This document shows positions 1 to 12,175 of a DNA stretch of 64,000 nucleotides, in pieces. The DNA is from Isochrysis galbana (lineage: Eukaryota > Haptophyta > Isochrysidales > Isochrysidaceae), in NCBI GenBank assembly GCA_018136815.1, contig CM030933.1, positions 868,001 to 932,000 of the forward strand, in the 5' to 3' direction. The translations under genes and the position numbers were made by a program. The notes below the pieces were generated by a model. It saw nothing but the letters and a program-made list of their open reading frames with translations, was not told the origin of the DNA and did not search any database. How positions within the stretch are numbered: position 1 is the first letter of the stretch; the number at the start of each line of letters is the position of its first letter.

Positions 1-305
1 GCGTGCACCCCTTCCAAGCCAAATGGAGGGGGGAGGTGGTACGGGAGGCAAACGACCTCTTATTGAAGGGGCCCATATTCACAGCCATACTTTTTTACTT
101 AGTAAAAGTAATATGGAGCAATGAAGGAGCAAATAGTACAAAAGGACGCACGTGGAAACGTGTTGTGTTCAATGGTGTTCTGAAAGGGGTGAAGGAAGAA
201 AGGGTAGCACAAATAGGCACACGAGAGATGGATATAGAACAGCTTTATCCACATTACCAGCGCTCCGCACCTAAAGCCCAAGCTGTCATAGATAGGGTCG
301 GCAAA
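1..305. other. Left-edge intergenic sequence, no gene seen
   Basis: Nothing recognisable precedes the stop codon of the minus-strand methyltransferase at 306-308. The plus-strand open frame from about 3 to 548 lies antisense to the last two methyltransferase exons, lacks an ATG start and matches nothing I know, so it is treated as a shadow. Confidence 0.6.
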
Positions 306-3300
306 TTATACGGGCTTGCGAAGGACGGCATGAATGTACACGCGATCCATGTTGACATTCTTCCGCTCGTTTCGAAGACGAATGCACAGGTACCTGCCAT
401 GAAAAGCAAGACGAGGCATGCAGAGGGAGATGTCGCGTCAAGACATGCGGCCCTACAGCACCGGCTGGTCCGAATGCATGGAAACTTGGGCGCAGAGGAG
501 AAGTTGCGTGGCCATGAAATGTGCTACGACGACGACACACTGACGTAGGGTCTGTCGCTCACCTTCGCTCCTCAATGTGCAGCCCGGCGTCGATCGCTAG
601 CTGGTCGATGTCCTCTAGAGAATAATAACGGCGATGCATGCCTCCCGGCCGAATGAAGGCCGGACGTCGTTCGTCTACACAGCGAGCGCCACGCCGCGCG
701 TCGCGTAGATGACGCATGTCGTACAGACCGTGGTCGCGGATGAGTACGAAACCGCCAGCGCGCAGGCAAGAGGCTGCGGACCTAAGCAGTGCGAGGTCAT
801 CCTAAGAAGGCAACGGCAAGCTCGAGGGTGAAGAGCGGGGGAAGAAGGCCACATAGTTGCGTGGCGACCAAGGCATATTATTTGGAGGAGCGAGATCGGT
901 TGACAAGGGAGGCAGGATTCGGGCACAAGAAACGAGAAGCGCCTCCATGTTGCATGGACTCATGGGATGGCTTTGTGGGCGGGACACTCGCCTCGCCCGG
1001 AATGGCGGAGAGGGTAAAGAGGATCATGGCAATGTCGAAGGGCATGTGACCGTGTGAGCACGCCGTAGTGGGGCCGGGCTGTACTTCTGCACTGAACCTT
1101 TCGTCAAGCCCGGCTTCGATCACGCGTCGGCGCGTGTCTGCGACGGCCGTCTCGGAAGGGTCGGTTGCGTGCACGAAAGCTTCAGGGTTGCCGCGAAGTA
1201 GCGGCAACACTGATGAGCCGTTGCCGCAACCGAGCTCCAGGACCCGCAGAGGCTTGGCTCCGGTTTTCGCGTCGAGCGCCGAGCTGGTGCCTTCTATCAT
1301 GGCGCCCTCTGGAGTGCTCTTGGCACGCAGTTGCGGGAACATTTGTAATAACGCCCTGCGCTCCTTAAAGAAGGGGGTTGGTGCTGCAGCATGCCTTTGA
1401 AAATGGCGTTCCCACCCTTGAATTTGACCGGTCGTGTCATCTGCGACCCCGTCCGTGACCACCGGCGGGCTTGGGCCTAAACGGATCGAGGCATCCATCC
1501 CGAAAACAACTGGCGCGTCTACATCCGCAGCTGGGGCGGTTGCAGTTTGGCAGGCCTCAGCCGCATCCAAATCGACGGCACGGGCGATCGACTCGGCATC
1601 GGCTGCCGCCTTGGCCTCCAATACTTGCGCGCGGAGGATTGGGAGGGCCCGACCTCTCAAATCTTCCCAACTGAAGTCGTTGGACTCATGAAAGCAAACG
1701 ACGTCCTCACCGCCCGTAGCGCTGGCATGTTGCGCTATTTCTGCGCCCGTTTCAAAAGTTTCATGCGGAGCAGCAACTGCGCATGTCGTGTTTGGTCGGC
1801 TCGCCTCCTCGGCCTCCCCCCGCTGAATATTGTTTACACTCTCTGTCTCGATGTCCACATCAATCCCCACTGCCGAGCCCGCCCATCCGCTTGCCCTATC
1901 GGTTTCGCTAGCGCCCAATCGACTTTGCATAGCCAAGTCCAACTGTCCTTGCATCCGGGTCTCTGCGGTGGAACTCTCTTCCAGAGAGTGCGCCAGATCC
2001 CAAAGCTGCTGCTGCATAGCTGCCATCGTTGCGCCGAGTTTTTCTTCACCGTCTTCACCCGCCAGGACAGGGGCATCCGCCCCACTACCGCCTAAATACC
2101 CCGGATATAGCCCTTGAACACATCCGGAGGGGGAGGAGCTGTAGTTGCCGCTAGGGCTCCCGCCGCGCTGTGAGTGGAGTGGAGAATCGCCCCCGAACGA
2201 TGCACCCGAGCCTTGCATTCCCAGCAGGCCGAGCATCGACTCGGCCAGGCCCGCGCCGAGCAGAAGTGAGAATGTGCTGTCTGAGCTCGGATCGCAAGAT
2301 CGAGTCTTAACAGAATCATTGCAGCTTCTTGGTGCGATGGACCGGCCACCAATCTGTGTTTGGTTCCGGTCCGAAGGATTGCCTTGCTCTTCCGAGGCAC
2401 CGGGGCCGAGAGCCATCTGAGAGCGATGTTCGGGAACATCTGCTGCCCCAGGTCTTGTGCATGACGCAGCATGCCAAGTTGAGACGGGACGTAGAACGGG
2501 TCGGAGCGGTTCGAGAGAGCAAGTGACTATCGACCTGACGAGCAAACCAAAATTGCACGCCCACGTAGAAGCAACATCCGAGATCTCACCTGCTGATCGA
2601 TTTTCTACACCGTTCGCGTAGACTAAGGACGCCTGAGGCCTCTGTGTCTCGCCGCCCGAGGAAGGCGGCTCGGCTGTGCTGACATGATGTGAAGTTCTTG
2701 CGCTTTTTTCCACCCTCCGCGATGCGACCGCCGCCGCCGCCCTCGCCGCGTTCAGCGCTGCTGAAGCTGCCAAAGTTGCTGCCTCGCCTCCGGCGCGGTC
2801 TTTCGCCTCGGACGCTTCTAAGACCACAGCCGCAGCAGTGTGGAGCACGGAGTTGGCGTGGTGCTCAACAGACGCCGTCGGACGACCGCTCGGGCTATTG
2901 CTTGTTTTGAGAAACATCTGAGAGTGGCACGACGGCATACCGGGAGCTGTAGCAGCTGCCGCGGTGACCGAGACGCAGGTCGTTGTCGTTGGTCCCACAT
3001 CAATGTTAGCGGACACGTCGGGATTTCCGTTCGAGGTGGCTGAAGTCTTAGCTCCAGCGGAGTCAAGCACTCGGTGAATGGCATCGGCTGCGGCATGCAC
3101 GTAGCAAGCCGCGTGCTCAACCGCCATGAGACCTCCGGATGTGGCCGCTTGTCGCGAATGTGCATCACCTGATATGTGAGCCAAGCTCATCGGGGGCGGC
3201 AGACGCGCCCATGCCTCGATTTGCGGCCGGCTCTCCCGGCACGCCATTTTCGTGACCACGCTTCGGCCTGCAGGCGGGTGTCGGCCAACGCCGAAGAGAT

Positions 3301-4036
3301 GGGCAAGACTGGCGCCCAGGGGTGCGATGGCGTCGTGATAGCCTCGGCCATGTCCAGGGCATGCTCTCTCAGGGCCGGTGGCGCGCGGGCCCTCGGCGAC
3401 TTGATGCCTGCGCCCTGGAGACCCGTCGGTGGACAAAATCAACACGTCAAAGTCGGAGAGGTCGGCGCCGATGGCCAAGGAACCCCCATCCTGTATATAG
3501 GCGGCAAGCTCAGCGTTTGCGGGAGCGTCCAAGGGCAGCGCCATGTCCGCAGAGAGGAAGCGGAGTTCACAGGAAGAAATCCTAGCGGTTGACGCCTGCA
3601 GCGGATCGCTCGCATGAATGCTGCCCCATCTACAGCAAGCAAGGCCATCTTCCGGCGAAACATTTCGAGCAATACATGACGAGCCCTCCGCCGGGACTGG
3701 AGAGTTATAGATTGCCTGTATGACGCTGCGCCACGTGGGGTCGGCTTCTGCGATGGTCAGTTCAAGCTTCTGCAGGGGCGAGCGTAGGAAATCTACGAGC
3801 GCGGGAAGCGCGAGAGCAGCACAAGCGGCGGCACCCCCTACGGCAAAAACGCGTAGCCTATGGATAGACGAGGTGGAGTTGAGAGGTGAATAAGGGTTGG
3901 GGTGGGGAAGCGTCCCATGAAGAGGCTTAGCAGGGAGGGGGGCAAGGACTTGGTTCAGCAGAGGCGCCGTCACACGGCCGCGCGTCACATGCGATTGGGC
4001 AAGCGCACCGCTTGCGCGTGAGTAAGAGCTCCACAC
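306..4036 (-). CDS. tRNA m3C methyltransferase domain (METTL2/6/8, Trm140 type) at the C-terminus of a long protein
   Basis: Class I SAM methyltransferase of the family that makes 3-methylcytidine at tRNA position 32. A continuous 4036-992 frame ends in the family's catalytic region: WERHFQRH with FFKERRALLQMFP, SAM motif LELGCGNGSSVLPLL, then DIAMILFTLSAIP. Two further exons complete the domain: 801-563 (RAGGFVLIRDHGLYDM, YYSLEDIDQLAIDAGL) and 393-306 (NMDRVYIHAVLRKPV, then TAA), matching the family's C-terminal RVW/RKP ending. The first intron (991-802) has a GC donor (GAG|GCGAGT); the second (562-394) is GT-AG; phases agree. About 700 residues before the domain are Ala/Ser-rich and probably disordered, with a Gln/Leu-rich possible coiled coil. 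The frame begins at GTG, with no ATG for about 165 codons. An upstream exon is therefore needed, perhaps the propeller gene next door (junction 4041|3769). The domain call is firm; the N-terminus is not. Confidence 0.85.
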
Positions 4037-6417
4037 GCACTAAGGCTGCCAGCCGCTCCCCGGGGTCGTAAAGCTTGGCCTCCCGCAGTTCGTCCGGTGG
4101 CACAGTGGGTTGGACGCCTTCCCTGCCTGCAGAGTCCTTGATCATGCCTCTCGTATCGTCCATCTTCTGCGGCCTGCGGACTTTTCGTGCACGTGCCGCT
4201 GTGGGCAAGTCGGCAAGGAATGCTTCAGATAATGCGAGGGCTAGAGAATTCACCCGTGGATGCGGCGCGACCGTCGAAGCACTTTCGTTAGCTGCAGCCT
4301 CGTTACATCGTTCCGCGACAGCGTGTCGAGCACTTGTGCTCGTGGCGCCCTGCCAAACACGCGCCGCCACCGCGTCTGCGTCACCAAATCGTCCTGCGGC
4401 AAAAGTATTCCACTGTTCGCCGACTCGACGGCGGCGCGCGCGGCGGCGCCCAAATCGCGCATTCGTGGGCACGGTGTGTGGGCACCCCGATTCGTCGGCA
4501 ATAATGCATTGCCGCAGAGCAGAGCAGACTGATGCGAGTGCGCCACGCGAAACAAGTGTTGGTCGAGCTATCGCCGAGCAGGGACGAGAAGAAGCTGTAG
4601 TCTCGGAAGGGGGAGTCCCTTGGCTGGAGGAGACGGTGGCACAAGTGAGTCGGAGCGCAGCCACAGAGAGCCAAGTGTTGGTGTTGGCGCTTGCATCGCT
4701 CATGCGGCGGGAAAGGACGGCAGCGGCCATTCTTCGGCCCATGGCACGGAGTCGTCGGCGTCGCAAGGTGCGCTGTAGTGTCGAGGCGGCCTCATGCTCA
4801 ACAACTCCGACGCGCCATGTGGATACCATGCCACCTGCATTGTCGTGGAATAGAAAGACTTCCTGGAGGTTCCTGGTAGCATTCGTAACGGCGACTGAGC
4901 CCTCCAGCCCACCAGCTGCAGCCGCGTGCGGCGAGTCGAACGCGCCCACACCGTCATTTGCTTGCCCGCCTTGAATGCCCTTTCTGTGCCCATCCAGCCC
5001 CACGGACTCCACCACCGTTGGTCCATCCATCGTGAGGGCGGCGAGCGGCTCGGGATTCCAATCACAAACAGGAGGGACAATGCGAAGCACGTGCTGGCAA
5101 TTCTCGGGGAGACCCCAGATGATGCCGTCGGGAGCCGTGTGAGCCCCCTGCGCGGAAGACATGGAATGATGCAGTTAGCAGCGACATGGTCGTCAGGAGT
5201 CCTCAACAGACCGGGTAGGCTTCTCGTTTCCTCACCTGGAACTTCATCTTCGAGTCACCGAGGTTCCCATGAACCGAGAGCATGCCCGTCGCCGTGTGGA
5301 TGCATAGGACGGACGACGCGTCGCATGGGATGCAGTAGACGTTGCCATCCCGCCCGAGGACGCCGCCTTGCCACTTGTTCCGTGTCGCCGGCAAGCCGCC
5401 GATCAAGGTCACCTGTGCATGTGAAAGGGAAGTGTAGGCAAGTTGGTGAGGGAGCTGGTCAAAGGCGTCGGGCAGCCGGTTGCCTCGGAGAATGGGTGGT
5501 GCAAGAGGACGCAAGCAACGCGGACGACCCGTCCGCCGCCCGGGTATGAGGGGGCACAGAGGAGGTGCACAGTCTGGGCAGCGCACCTCCCCAGTAGCTG
5601 GCACAATCTTGGCCACAAAAGCAGCGTCGCTCGGGATGGCCCACACGTTGCCGAGTGCGTCAGCGACTCCGCCGCCCCACTTGTAGTTGCCCGAGAGGCC
5701 CGTGGGCAGCAGATCGACCTTGCAAGCGGCGGTGTCGATACGGAGGACGGCGGCGGCATGCGACGGAATGCCGATGATGTACTTGCCGCACGTCGATCGG
5801 CAGCCACCGTGCCATTTCCACCCGCCTACGGGGAATGTGCCTATCTCGCGCACCTCTCCAGTTACTGGGTTGATCCTGAGGCACGAGGGTGCGTTGTACG
5901 GCATGCCCCAGATGGTGCCATCCGAGGCGCGAATCCCACCGTACCACTTGTTCTTGAGCCCAGGGTGGAGTCTCGGCCCAATCAGCTCTACCTCTTGTCG
6001 CTCCACTACGATGCGCAGCACGCGCTCTGCATTTGCAGGGATCGCATAGACCGATCCATCAGCGCCGAGCGCGCCTCCGTGCCACCGCCACTCGCCGGCG
6101 TTGGCCGCGGGCAGCTCTCCCTCACCAAGGTAGCTCAGCTCGCCCTGCTCGCTGATGCGCAGCACCGCCTCGGCGCATGCCGGGATGCAGTAGACCGCGC
6201 CGTCCCTGGCGAGCACGCCGCGTAGCCACTTGTAGTTCCTGCGGCCGACCACACCGACAAGCGAGCCGACAGAGCCGTCGCGCAGGTCGAGTGTAACAAC
6301 CCGGCGTGCGTGGGCCGGCACGCCGAGCAGCAAGCCGCCGCACGCGCTGGGTGCGCCACCCAGGTACTTGTGCGCCCCGACGAGCCGAGGGCCCCAAAGA
6401 CTCACCTCCACTGCCAT
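3927..6417 (-). CDS. Propeller-like repeat protein (8 repeats) with an IQ-like motif; may be the N-terminus of the methyltransferase gene
   Basis: Starts at ATG 6417. Exons 6417-5587, 5412-5236 and 5147 onward join in phase 0 with donors GTGCGC and GTGAGG. Eight repeats of about 50 residues share a pattern of KW-x-GG, then a D/G-rich turn, a V-Y-x-IP segment and A-x-x-V-LRI (examples KWYGGIRASDGTIWGMPYNA and KWQGGVLGRDGNVYCIPCDA). The eighth repeat spans the second splice junction, which supports it. The period suits a beta-propeller. Such repeats occur in uncharacterised algal proteins, and no function is known to me. Exon 3 then becomes Ala/Arg-rich with one IQ-like motif (LQRTLRRRRLR, possible calmodulin site). 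The frame closes at TAA 3927-3929. A GTGCGT donor at 4040 with an acceptor at 3770 would instead splice in frame into the methyltransferase frame, giving 1,739 residues. Confidence 0.7.
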
Positions 6418-6440
6418 CCTGTCGAAGAGAGAGCCACGCT

Positions 6441-7680
6441 GAGCGGTGGTGGCGGTGGGAGGGGGGGGGGGGGGGGGGAGGGGGGAGGGGGGAGGGGGGG
6501 GGGAGAGAGGGAGGGGAAGGGGGGAGGGGGAAGGGGGGAGGGGGACGGGGAGAGGGGAGAGGGAGGGAGAGAGGGGGAGAGGGAGCGAGGCGGGGGGGGG
6601 GAAGAGAGAGGGAAGCAGAGATAGTGAGTAAAACAGAGAGAGAAGGAGGGAGAGAGGGAGGGGGGGGAGGGGGAGAGAGTGTTTGGGGGGGGGGAGAAAG
6701 ACCGGGGGGAGCGACTCGCGTTTTGGAGATTCTTATCTTCAGGTTTGGAGACCCTGGAAATATGGGATAAGGACCCCTGCGGACATAAGAAGTCGCGTAG
6801 ACTGGGCCTGAGTAAAGTAATGAGTGCGATGAGAAGGAGGACAGGAGGACACGGGACACGGGGCCATTCTCCTCGTCCCCCCTTTTCCTCTCTCCTCTCC
6901 GCCTCCTCGGCGCCTTCTCTCCTCTCTCTTCCTCACTCTCCTTCCCGAGAGTACTAGTCTGAGTCTAGTACTAGTAGTATCAATATACTTCAAGCTCTGC
7001 TAGGATGGGAACTCTAAACTCTACTCGTGTCTCCGTCCTCTTGAGTGTGGGCTCTCGGCCCCCCGAGGAGAGCCCCGTTCCCTTGCTCTCCTTCCCCGCC
7101 CCCCCCCCCCCCCGCCCCCGCCCCCCTCTTCCCGCCACACTTCCCGCGCACATCCCACTGCGCCGAGGACTCTTGCTGCTTCCGTGGTCTCTCTCTCGCC
7201 AAGAGATGCGGAACGTCTCCGCGCGCTCCGTCAAGCCCTCTCCCTCATCACCCGCCCTCCCCCCCCCCCCCCCCCCCCCCGCCCGCCCCCGCCCCCCCCC
7301 CCGCCCGCCCTCTTCATCACCAGCGGCGTCCCGCTTCTGATCCAATCCTCTCTCTCCCTTTCCTCTCCCGTCTCTAGCAGAGAGAGGGGGAGAGCAGCCC
7401 CGCTCTTGCCGCCCTCCTCTCCCTCCCCTCTCAACTCGCCAACGCACACGCCCCCCGCCCTCCTCTCTTCTCTCTCCACTCCTCTCTCTTCTCTTGCCTC
7501 AGTTCCCCCTCTGCCGGCCGTCTCCGGCCAGAGGCCCTTCCCCTCCCCCCCCCGCTCGCCCCCGCCCCCCCCCCTCCCCCACCGCTCTCTCCTCCACCGC
7601 CCATCCTCCAGCCAACACCCCTTCCACAGTGTCCTCCACCGTTCCTCCACCGTTCCCCTCGCGCATCCCCCCCCCGCCGC
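6441..7680. promoter_or_regulatory. Divergent intergenic region with mirror purine/pyrimidine tracts
   Basis: This region lies between two divergent genes. 6441-6710 is almost pure G/A on the plus strand, hence C/T on the sense strand of the leftward propeller gene. 7081-7680 is C/T-rich on the plus strand, the sense strand of ftsH. Both 5' flanks are therefore pyrimidine-rich in their own direction. Long open frames here are by-products of low complexity. No TATA box or other defined promoter element is evident. Confidence 0.5.
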
Positions 7681-7681
7681 C

Positions 7682-9748
7682 ATGCCCGCCTCTTTCCTCC
7701 TCCTCCTCCTCCTCCCCGTCCCTTCCTCCGCCACACGGCCGCCGCCGGTGCCGCGTGCTGCTGCCCTTGCAGCCCTCAGCTCAGCGCCGGTTCTCCTTGC
7801 GCCCTCCGCGTCACTCGCCGCGGCCGACTGGCCATACTCGCTCCTCCTCACCTCGCTCCAGCGAGAGGAGGTGCTGAAGGTCTACTTCGCGCCTGATTCG
7901 ACCCGAGCGCTAGCATATGACCTTGCCGGTGGAGCACACCAGGTTGCCCTCTTTCCGGACACGATGCCGCTGCTCATTGGCCGGTTGCAGGAGGCACAAG
8001 TGCCCTTTGCCGTCTGGGCAGAGCGTGGGGAGGCCCTCTCCGCAGTCGACGCCATCGCGCTTTGTGCGATGTTCTTCCCCTTTGTCTTCCTCCTCACCTT
8101 CCTTGCGAGCACCGCTCTTGGCGGTGGTATCTCCATGTTTGATCCGTTCGGCATCGGCCGCACGTCCGCACGGCTCGACGAGGCCGAGACGGGTATCACG
8201 TTTGCTGATGTGGCGGGCTGCGATGCGTCCAAGCTGGAGCTCAGCGAGCTGGTCGAGTTTCTCAAGAATCCGCTCAAGTTTGCTGCGCTCGGCGCGCGGA
8301 TTCCACGCGGCGCCTTAATGGAGGGGCCACCCGGCACCGGCAAGACACTCCTCGCGCGCGCGGTGGCTGGCGAGGCCGGCGTGCCCTTCATCTCCGCCTC
8401 TGGGTCTGAGTTTGTCGAGATGTACGTGGGCGTGGGCGCAGCGCGCGTGCGCGACCTGTTCGGCAAGGCCAAGCGGCATGACGGGCCGTGTGTCATCTTC
8501 ATCGATGAGATCGATGCCGTCGGAAAGGCGCGAAGCGCAGGACCGAGCGGCGGCTCAGGCGAGCGCGAACAAACTCTTAACCAGATCCTCACCGAGATGG
8601 ACGGCTTTGAGCGCAGTCAAGGGGTGATCGTCCTCGCCGCAACCAACCGCGCTGATCTGCTCGACCCAGCCTTGCTCCGCCCCGGCCGCTTTGACCGCCG
8701 CGTGCCAGTCGATCTGCCCGACGTCCAGGGGCGGCGTGCAATCCTCGCGGTGCACACGCGCGACAAACCGCTCGCGCATGGCATGGACCTCGACCTGCTC
8801 GCGCAGCGAACTGTCGGCTTCTCCGGCGCCTCGCTGGCTAATCTGATGAATGAGGCGGCCATCATCGCCGCTCGCAACAACGCAAGTGCCATCTCGTATG
8901 GCGAGGTGGATGACGCGCTCGACAGGCTTACCGTCGGCCAGAAGCGGACGGGTCGCGTCGGTTTTGCCTGGCGCCAGCGGCTCGTGGCGCACCACGAGGC
9001 TGGCCACGCCGTGATGGCGCTGATATGCGATGACTACGACTCGGTCACCAAGGTGACCATCGTGCCGCGATCTAGCGGTGCAGGCGGCCTCACGCTCTTC
9101 ACCCCCGCCGCCGAGCGGCTCGAGAGTGGCCTTTACTCCTTCCGGTACCTGAAGGACAGGCTCGCCGTCGCGCTGGGCGGCCGCGTTGCCGAGGAGCTTT
9201 TCTTCGGTGATGACGAGGCGACGACCGGCGCCGCAAACGATCTTCAGCAGGTCCGTAGCCTCGCACGCCAAATGGTCGCCCAGTGGGGCTTCGCCTTCCG
9301 TGCGCTAGGCGGCGGCCCCGTCGCGTGGGAAGCTGAGGAAGGCAACGGCCCCCTCGCGCCCCAAGCTGCGTCGGATGAGACGGAGGCAGCCATCGATGCC
9401 GAGGTGACCGCTCTCGTCAATGAGGCCTATGAAAAGTGCGTCAGCTCCCTCACGGAGCACCGCGCACTAGTGGAGGAGATGGTCGGGGCGCTCCTCGAGA
9501 AGGAGACACTCGACCACGTCGAGATAGACCAGATGCGCGCGCGTCACCTCCGCCTCTCGCCAGAGCGCGACGCGGCCAGGGCGGTGCGCCGCATCGGCGG
9601 CCGACGCGCCTTTGGCAGGCGCAGTGGAGCCTCGCAGCCTGCACCGAATCTCAAGGAGCGGAAGCACGGGCCAATGCCGACGCGTGAACCGGCGCGCTTG
9701 CGTCGGAAGGAGGACGCGAGTGTCCATGACGATGCATTCGGCATTTGA
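7682..9748 (+). CDS. ftsH: FtsH-type AAA+ zinc metalloprotease, plastid targeted
   Basis: Membrane-anchored ATP-dependent protease that degrades damaged or unassembled membrane proteins. Single exon of 688 residues from ATG 7682; the frame is open further upstream only because the sequence is C-rich. The N-terminus has a hydrophobic signal ([14 protein letters not shown]) followed by an Ala/Arg/Pro-rich stretch, as in bipartite targeting to a secondary plastid. A membrane segment follows at about residues 115-135 ([20 protein letters not shown]). AAA motifs are present: Walker A GPPGTGKT, Walker [13 protein letters not shown], and second region of homology [20 protein letters not shown]. The zinc site HEAGH lies in [13 protein letters not shown], with the probable third ligand Asp in TGAANDLQQ. 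All catalytic motifs look intact. The tail is Arg-rich. Thylakoid or inner-envelope location is inferred from the leader only. Confidence 0.95.
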   Translation: MPASFLLLLLLPVPSSATRPPPVPRAAALAALSSAPVLLAPSASLAAADWPYSLLLTSLQREEVLKVYFAPDSTRALAYDLAGGAHQVALFPDTMPLLIGRLQEAQVPFAVWAERGEALSAVDAIALCAMFFPFVFLLTFLASTALGGGISMFDPFGIGRTSARLDEAETGITFADVAGCDASKLELSELVEFLKNPLKFAALGARIPRGALMEGPPGTGKTLLARAVAGEAGVPFISASGSEFVEMYVGVGAARVRDLFGKAKRHDGPCVIFIDEIDAVGKARSAGPSGGSGEREQTLNQILTEMDGFERSQGVIVLAATNRADLLDPALLRPGRFDRRVPVDLPDVQGRRAILAVHTRDKPLAHGMDLDLLAQRTVGFSGASLANLMNEAAIIAARNNASAISYGEVDDALDRLTVGQKRTGRVGFAWRQRLVAHHEAGHAVMALICDDYDSVTKVTIVPRSSGAGGLTLFTPAAERLESGLYSFRYLKDRLAVALGGRVAEELFFGDDEATTGAANDLQQVRSLARQMVAQWGFAFRALGGGPVAWEAEEGNGPLAPQAASDETEAAIDAEVTALVNEAYEKCVSSLTEHRALVEEMVGALLEKETLDHVEIDQMRARHLRLSPERDAARAVRRIGGRRAFGRRSGASQPAPNLKERKHGPMPTREPARLRRKEDASVHDDAFGI

Positions 9749-12175
9749 AGCGCCGACGGCCGACACAGAGGCAAACATTGTTTGCAGTGGGGCTCGTTTT
9801 CTTTCTTGACCCCACCTCGGATCCCTGGTTACGCGTGCTGCAGCTATGGCTCTCGTCAAGTACACCCTCCCCGTCCCTCGCAATGGCTCCTGTAGAGCAG
9901 CAAGCTGCATGTGCTCTGCCTGTACACTTTGACACTCGCAGCTTCCGTGCGAGGCTGTCGATCCTAAGTCTACGCCTTTACAAGGCGCGTGTACATTCAC
10001 AGCTCAATGCCGAGCCGTGCATCACCGGGCTGGACTCATGCCTTGAACATGCACCCGCCGGATCACTTTGATCGCAGCCAGCACTGCCGGTCTCTGAATA
10101 GGACGACGATCGAGGCTAATGTTGTGGAGTGGACGCCCGCTGGTGGCATCGAAAGCCCCACTGACGCGCCTTTGGTGCATATGAAAGGCTACGGTGGCTC
10201 TGAGTCGTAGTTGGCCTGCGAGGCGCATCGCCCATCTAGCTTTGCACCCCCTCGCGTCGCCTGGGCTAGACTAACGTCTCGTACTTAGTGCACTCCCAAG
10301 ACGTACTCAAGGTCGGCGTCACCAAAGCACGTTCAATTCACGGCGGTGCATGCCCAAACGACGGTGTGGATCTATGTGAAGTCTCGGCTGCTTATTCGCC
10401 CCCATGTGATTCAATGGAGACGATTACACATACACTCAGTGTATGGCTCGCCTCCTTCCTCTCGTGCTTCTTCGTTTTCTAGCCGATGTCCCTTGCGCCG
10501 CCTTGGCTGCGTTGTACACCTTGGTACGTTTTCCTTGTCCTCGTCAGTTGTGACTCGCTTTTGTGTATCTCCCCCGGAAGCATGGCCACGTGTTCCTTGT
10601 TGTTATGGTCTTCTTGTGGTTTTGTCTCGTTCGCGTAGCTTTGGCCCTCGTAGCTACAACATGCGACCGCGTAGGCATTGCCAATAGCCTGTTGCTATTG
10701 CCGTTGTGTTGCCTTGGCCCGCCTATGTACATGTACAACGATGTGCAGTCTGCACTTAAGCTAATGGTATTGACATCAAGCGGATAGGCGGTAAGGTCTT
10801 TCATCTGCGCTCATCTTCTAATCTTACGATTGGTCGCCATGGAGGTGGGCCTCACGCCCCCCCCCCCCCCCCCGCCGCCACTCGCTCGACCCTGCGCCTC
10901 ATAGGGCTTGAGCCATCAACAGCGGAACCGAGCTGAGCAGATGGCGAGTTGGTTGCTACCAAAAGGGGCTCTCTCGTGGTGTCTAGCCATCGACGCCGGT
11001 GCGAGTGTTGCCCTTGCCCCAGGCGCATCCGCGCACCGCCTTACCGCCCCTCCCCCTTCAATGTTTGGTCTAGAGAGTGGTGTCGCACGAAAATGTCGAA
11101 ACGACAGACGAAAGTCATTGGACTGACGAAACACTGGCTGCAAAACTACGGAAGCCAAGTAATACAAGTAACGATTTTTTCGATGTAGTCCTGGTCACTT
11201 CTCGCTTAGCACTGGTGTCATCGGCAGCCAATCGAGTCCTTGAGAGTGGTCTTCCGTCGTTGGTCACTAGTAGGGAGGCGAGGAGCATTCATTTGGGTCC
11301 CACTGGGCTAGCACAAAGATTATTCATGCTATTCCCTCCCGGTTCCCGGTCTCCTCTTGGTATTCCGCCCGGTATTCCGTCCTTACTCCTTTCCCTTCCC
11401 CCTCCATTGCTAGATTGGTTAAACGCCTGACGTTGGTGTTTCTCTCAGGAAGAAGTAGGGAGGATGTCGGAGGATGATTTATCGGCGAGGATGACGCTAA
11501 TGCTCGTCGTCGCGGGCGTTTGATGCGAGAAGCATTCCATTGGCGATTGGTCACCCACCGCGACCCCCAACCGATTTTTGCTGGCCCTTTGTCTCAACCC
11601 CACACCCCGGGTGCCGCACGGCAGATGGCTACACAGTAGAGTCCCAGAGTAATGCGCGGAATGTCAATCACTTTTTGGTACACCATCGGAGTGACAGAGA
11701 GCTACCGCAAACTTGGGGCTGAGTGAAGAAGCCCCTCATAACACCACAGGGTGTATGGGGGGGGGGGAGAGAATATGGTCATGGAGCGCACATCGCTCCC
11801 CTCCCCTCTCGCTGCCGCCCCCACGACTGTTCGGCCCATGCATCCAACGAGTGGGGGGCTATCGATGGCACATTGACTTTTGAAGCCGAGGTGAAGGATT
11901 GGGCAGAGAGGCGCGTTAGCGCGCCCCCTCGGGGAGGGGCGGGGAAGCCCCCCCCCCCCCCCGGGAGTGAAGTGGTAGGGGCTCTCCCATTATGGTATAA
12001 GCGAGCCAAATCGTCTGGAGCTATTGGGTCACCCAGAGGTTTATCCACTTTCATCGGGCTGCATGACAGCCCAACAGTCCACCAACTTTGTGCTCCCCCC
12101 TCCCTGGAGGAAAGGGTAGGGGCTTCTTGCGCCCGGGCAGCATAGCATCCTGCGCATGCCGCGCCGTCATCCCAA
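9749..12175. other. Intergenic region, no gene recognised
   Basis: The sequence is of mixed composition with short C or G homopolymers (near 10857-10873, 11759-11767 and 11949-11962). All open frames are short and without recognisable motifs. I see no RNA gene. Confidence 0.5.

Noticed and set aside
3-548. Plus-strand 181-codon open frame
   Set aside because: Antisense to conserved methyltransferase exons at 306-393 and 563-801, no ATG start, no family resemblance.
6306-6770. Gly/Glu/Arg-rich frames over the purine tract
   Set aside because: Produced by (G/A)n composition; present in several frames at once.
7184-7681. 166 extra N-terminal codons of FtsH
   Set aside because: They begin at GTG in a C-rich leader. 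A proper signal-transit peptide starts at ATG 7682.
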